Shown here: positions 4,725 to 6,257 of the stretch, in pieces
Numbering within the stretch: position 1 is the stretch's first letter
How the letters are laid out: each line of letters opens with the position of its first letter
DNA from: Spirochaetaceae bacterium
Lineage (GTDB): Bacteria; Spirochaetota; Spirochaetia; Treponematales; Breznakiellaceae
Direction: 5' to 3'
DNA length: 6,257 nt
Assembly: GCA_031290205.1 (NCBI GenBank)
Contig: JAITNZ010000190.1
Span: 1 to 6,257 of the forward strand
Made by a program: the position numbers and the translations under genes
The notes under the pieces: generated by a model
Seen by the model: the letters and a program-made list of their open reading frames with translations, nothing else
The model's database searches: none
What the model was told of the DNA's origin: nothing

Positions 4725-6053
4725 ATGAAACGTATAATATTAAGAAAAGGTGAAGAGGAGCGGATATTCCGCGGGCATCCTTGGGTTTATGACAACGAAG
4801 TGAGGAGCATCCTCGAAGGCAAGGGCGCGGCTGAACGTCCTGTGCAGCTTTTCCCCGGCGAGCTTGCCGATGTTGAAAGCTGTAACAAGCACGGTGAACA
4901 ATATGTGGGGAGGGCGCTCGTCAATCCCGCGTCGAAAATTATCGCACGCATGATAAGCCCGTCGAAAGAGGGCGTCGACACGGGTTTTTTCAAAAGGCGA
5001 ATACGGGAAGCCGCAGAGCGCCGCTCGCGCCTCGGTATCGACCTAGCCTCTGTTTCATGCAGGCTTGTTTTTGCCGAAGCGGATTTTATTCCCGGATTGA
5101 TCATAGACAGTTTTATAGGATGGAGCCTTGACGATATTCAAAAGACTGAGCGCGCCTATCCTCTTGTTATGCACACGCTTTCCACAAGCCTTGGCTCCCC
5201 GCAAAAAATCCTTTCGATACAAATTTTAACGTTCGCGCTGGATATGAGGACGAAGGAAATCCTGCAAGCAATGAATGAAGTCCTGCCTGCGTTGTTAGAG
5301 GGGGAGTTTGCCGTTATAGAAAAAGTTTCCCTGCTCATGCGCGAAAAAGAAAAAATCCCTGAACGCGAAGCAATCACGCAGGGGGTGTTACCTGCCAACG
5401 GTATCGTTATTTTTGAACATGGGCTGCCGTTCATCGTTGATTTGGAAGGCGGGCAAAAAACGGGGCACTATCTTGACCAACGGGACAACCGTCAATGCGC
5501 GTTCCGGTACGGCAGCAGCGGCGGCAAAAGAGTACTCGACGCTTTCTGCTATTCGGGCGGGTTTGCCATCCACGCCGCGCGCGCTGGCGCCGAAGAGGTC
5601 ATTGCCGCAGACAGCTCGAAGAACGCGCTCAGTTTAGTCGCAAAAAACGCCCTGCTCAACGGCGTTGCAGACCGCATAAAAACAGTTCAAGCCGACATCT
5701 TCGAGCTGCTGGCAGCGTTCGAGCGGGCAAAAGAAACCTTCGACATGATTATTTTGGACCCTCCCGCGTTTGCCGCTTCGCGGACATCTTTGGAAAGCGC
5801 GCTGAAAGGCTACAAGGAAATCAACCTAAAAGCGTTAAAAATGCTCAAGCGCGGCGGCGTATTAATCAGCTGTTCATGCAGCCATGCGGTAAGCGAGTCG
5901 CACTTCAAGCGGATGATCCTTGATGCGGCGCACGATGCGGGCAGACGGCTTGTTCAAAACGAGTTTCGCACACAGGCGGGCGACCACCCGATACTTTTGG
6001 GCTACGATGAATCACACTACCTCAAATGCGGCGTCTATACCGTGGTGGACTGA
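4725..6053 (+). CDS. rlmI: RlmI-like 23S rRNA (cytosine-C5) methyltransferase, PUA plus class I SAM domain
   Basis: This encodes a 442-residue COG1092-type enzyme. In E. coli the family member RlmI methylates 23S rRNA C1962 using S-adenosylmethionine; which base is used here is inferred from family only. The N-terminal PUA-like RNA-binding domain starts KRIILRKGEEERIFRGHPWVY and spans about 1-75. A central domain follows with the VFAEADFIPGLIIDSF strand. The catalytic domain has GGQKTGHYLDQRDNR (242-256), the SAM motif VLDAFCYSGG (270-279), the acidic motif VIAADSS, DPPAF (345-349) and the SCSCSHAV segment (382-389). It is about 46 residues longer than the E. coli protein (396). Extra sequence is visible near residues 131-160 (after IIDSFIGW, up to SPQKI). 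The gene lies 111 bp after rpoN on the same strand with a clear AGAAGG site. The palindromic spacer leaves co-transcription open. Confidence 0.92.
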   Translation: MKRIILRKGEEERIFRGHPWVYDNEVRSILEGKGAAERPVQLFPGELADVESCNKHGEQYVGRALVNPASKIIARMISPSKEGVDTGFFKRRIREAAERRSRLGIDLASVSCRLVFAEADFIPGLIIDSFIGWSLDDIQKTERAYPLVMHTLSTSLGSPQKILSIQILTFALDMRTKEILQAMNEVLPALLEGEFAVIEKVSLLMREKEKIPEREAITQGVLPANGIVIFEHGLPFIVDLEGGQKTGHYLDQRDNRQCAFRYGSSGGKRVLDAFCYSGGFAIHAARAGAEEVIAADSSKNALSLVAKNALLNGVADRIKTVQADIFELLAAFERAKETFDMIILDPPAFAASRTSLESALKGYKEINLKALKMLKRGGVLISCSCSHAVSESHFKRMILDAAHDAGRRLVQNEFRTQAGDHPILLGYDESHYLKCGVYTVVD

Positions 6054-6140
6054 AACCCCGCTTCTTGCCTTCCCCTTCGGGGCGCTGATAGTGAAATACA
6101 AGAGCGACACCGGAGCCGCTGTTCACACATCCTCTGTCAC

Positions 6141-6257
6141 AGCGATTCCGAATTCAACCACGAACCTCACGAACAACACGAACGGAAGACGAAAAAGAAT
6201 ATGAATAATGGTGATAAACAAGGCAGAAATCGTGAGAATTGTGCGCTACTTTATTCG
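6141..6257 (-). repeat. Dispersed inverted-repeat element, copy 3 (inverted, cut by window end)
   Basis: This is the reverse complement of copy 1. It starts with TTCCGAATTCAACCACGAAC (from 6146), continues through CACGAAC units, then GGAAGACGAAAAAGAATATG and the core GGTGATAAACAAGGCAGAAATC to GTGCGCTACTTTATTCG at the end. Like copy 1 it has the 6-base segment missing from copy 2. The outer end differs from copies 1 and 2: the sequence before TTCCG is CAGCGA, not GCAGCAG. It follows the methyltransferase stop by about 90 bases. That gap holds only a short CCCCTTCGGGG hairpin (6072-6082) without a T-run. Confidence 0.9.

Noticed and set aside
6072..6082. CCCCTTCGGGG hairpin after the methyltransferase gene as an intrinsic terminator
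   Set aside because: The stem is only about four base pairs and no T-run follows.
1..6257. CRISPR array made by the CACGAAC or TTCCCTG repeats
   Set aside because: The units are 7-9 bases and directly adjacent, without unique spacers, and no cas genes are present.

Overview
The window looks like chromosomal DNA of a spirochaete, most likely a host-associated or gut Treponema. This is an inference from gene content: a large lipoprotein with a bacterial Ig-like domain and a Treponema/BspA-type leucine-rich repeat array (LRR_5/TpLRR), next to housekeeping genes and dispersed palindromic repeats. No marker in the window fixes the species. All convincing genes are on the + strand.

Layout. Bases 1-119 are one partial copy of a dispersed inverted-repeat element. 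A near-consensus sigma-70 promoter (137-165) follows, then a roughly 175-nt leader containing a pyrimidine-rich run of TTCCCTG heptamers. This leader feeds an 805-residue surface lipoprotein (348-2765). A tRNA-Leu(UAA) gene (2877-2959) with its own promoter comes next. After it is the only complete copy of the dispersed element (3041-3199), directly upstream of rpoN (sigma-54, 3234-4613). A 111-bp gap holding a long imperfect inverted repeat, built from the same heptamer family, separates rpoN from an RlmI-type rRNA cytosine methyltransferase gene (4725-6053). The window ends in a third copy of the dispersed element in inverted orientation (6141-6257). Both window ends therefore lie inside the same repeat, at nearly the same internal position.

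How the parts relate. No common pathway joins the three proteins: one is a surface-exposed LRR lipoprotein, one a global transcription factor, one a 23S rRNA modification enzyme. What links the region is simple-sequence and palindromic DNA at gene boundaries, plus one case inside a gene. The most notable observation is an uninterrupted run of eleven G residues (4415-4425) inside rpoN, between the helix-turn-helix and the RpoN box. At G11 the frame is intact. Loss of one G would end the protein at about 410 residues without the RpoN box, and gain of one G would replace the C-terminus with out-of-frame sequence. That is the layout of a slipped-strand phase switch in a global regulator. A sequencing error or a harmless glycine linker remains possible. 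A second theme is a short open reading frame running through the heptamer-rich leaders of two genes and stopping at or next to the downstream Shine-Dalgarno sequence.
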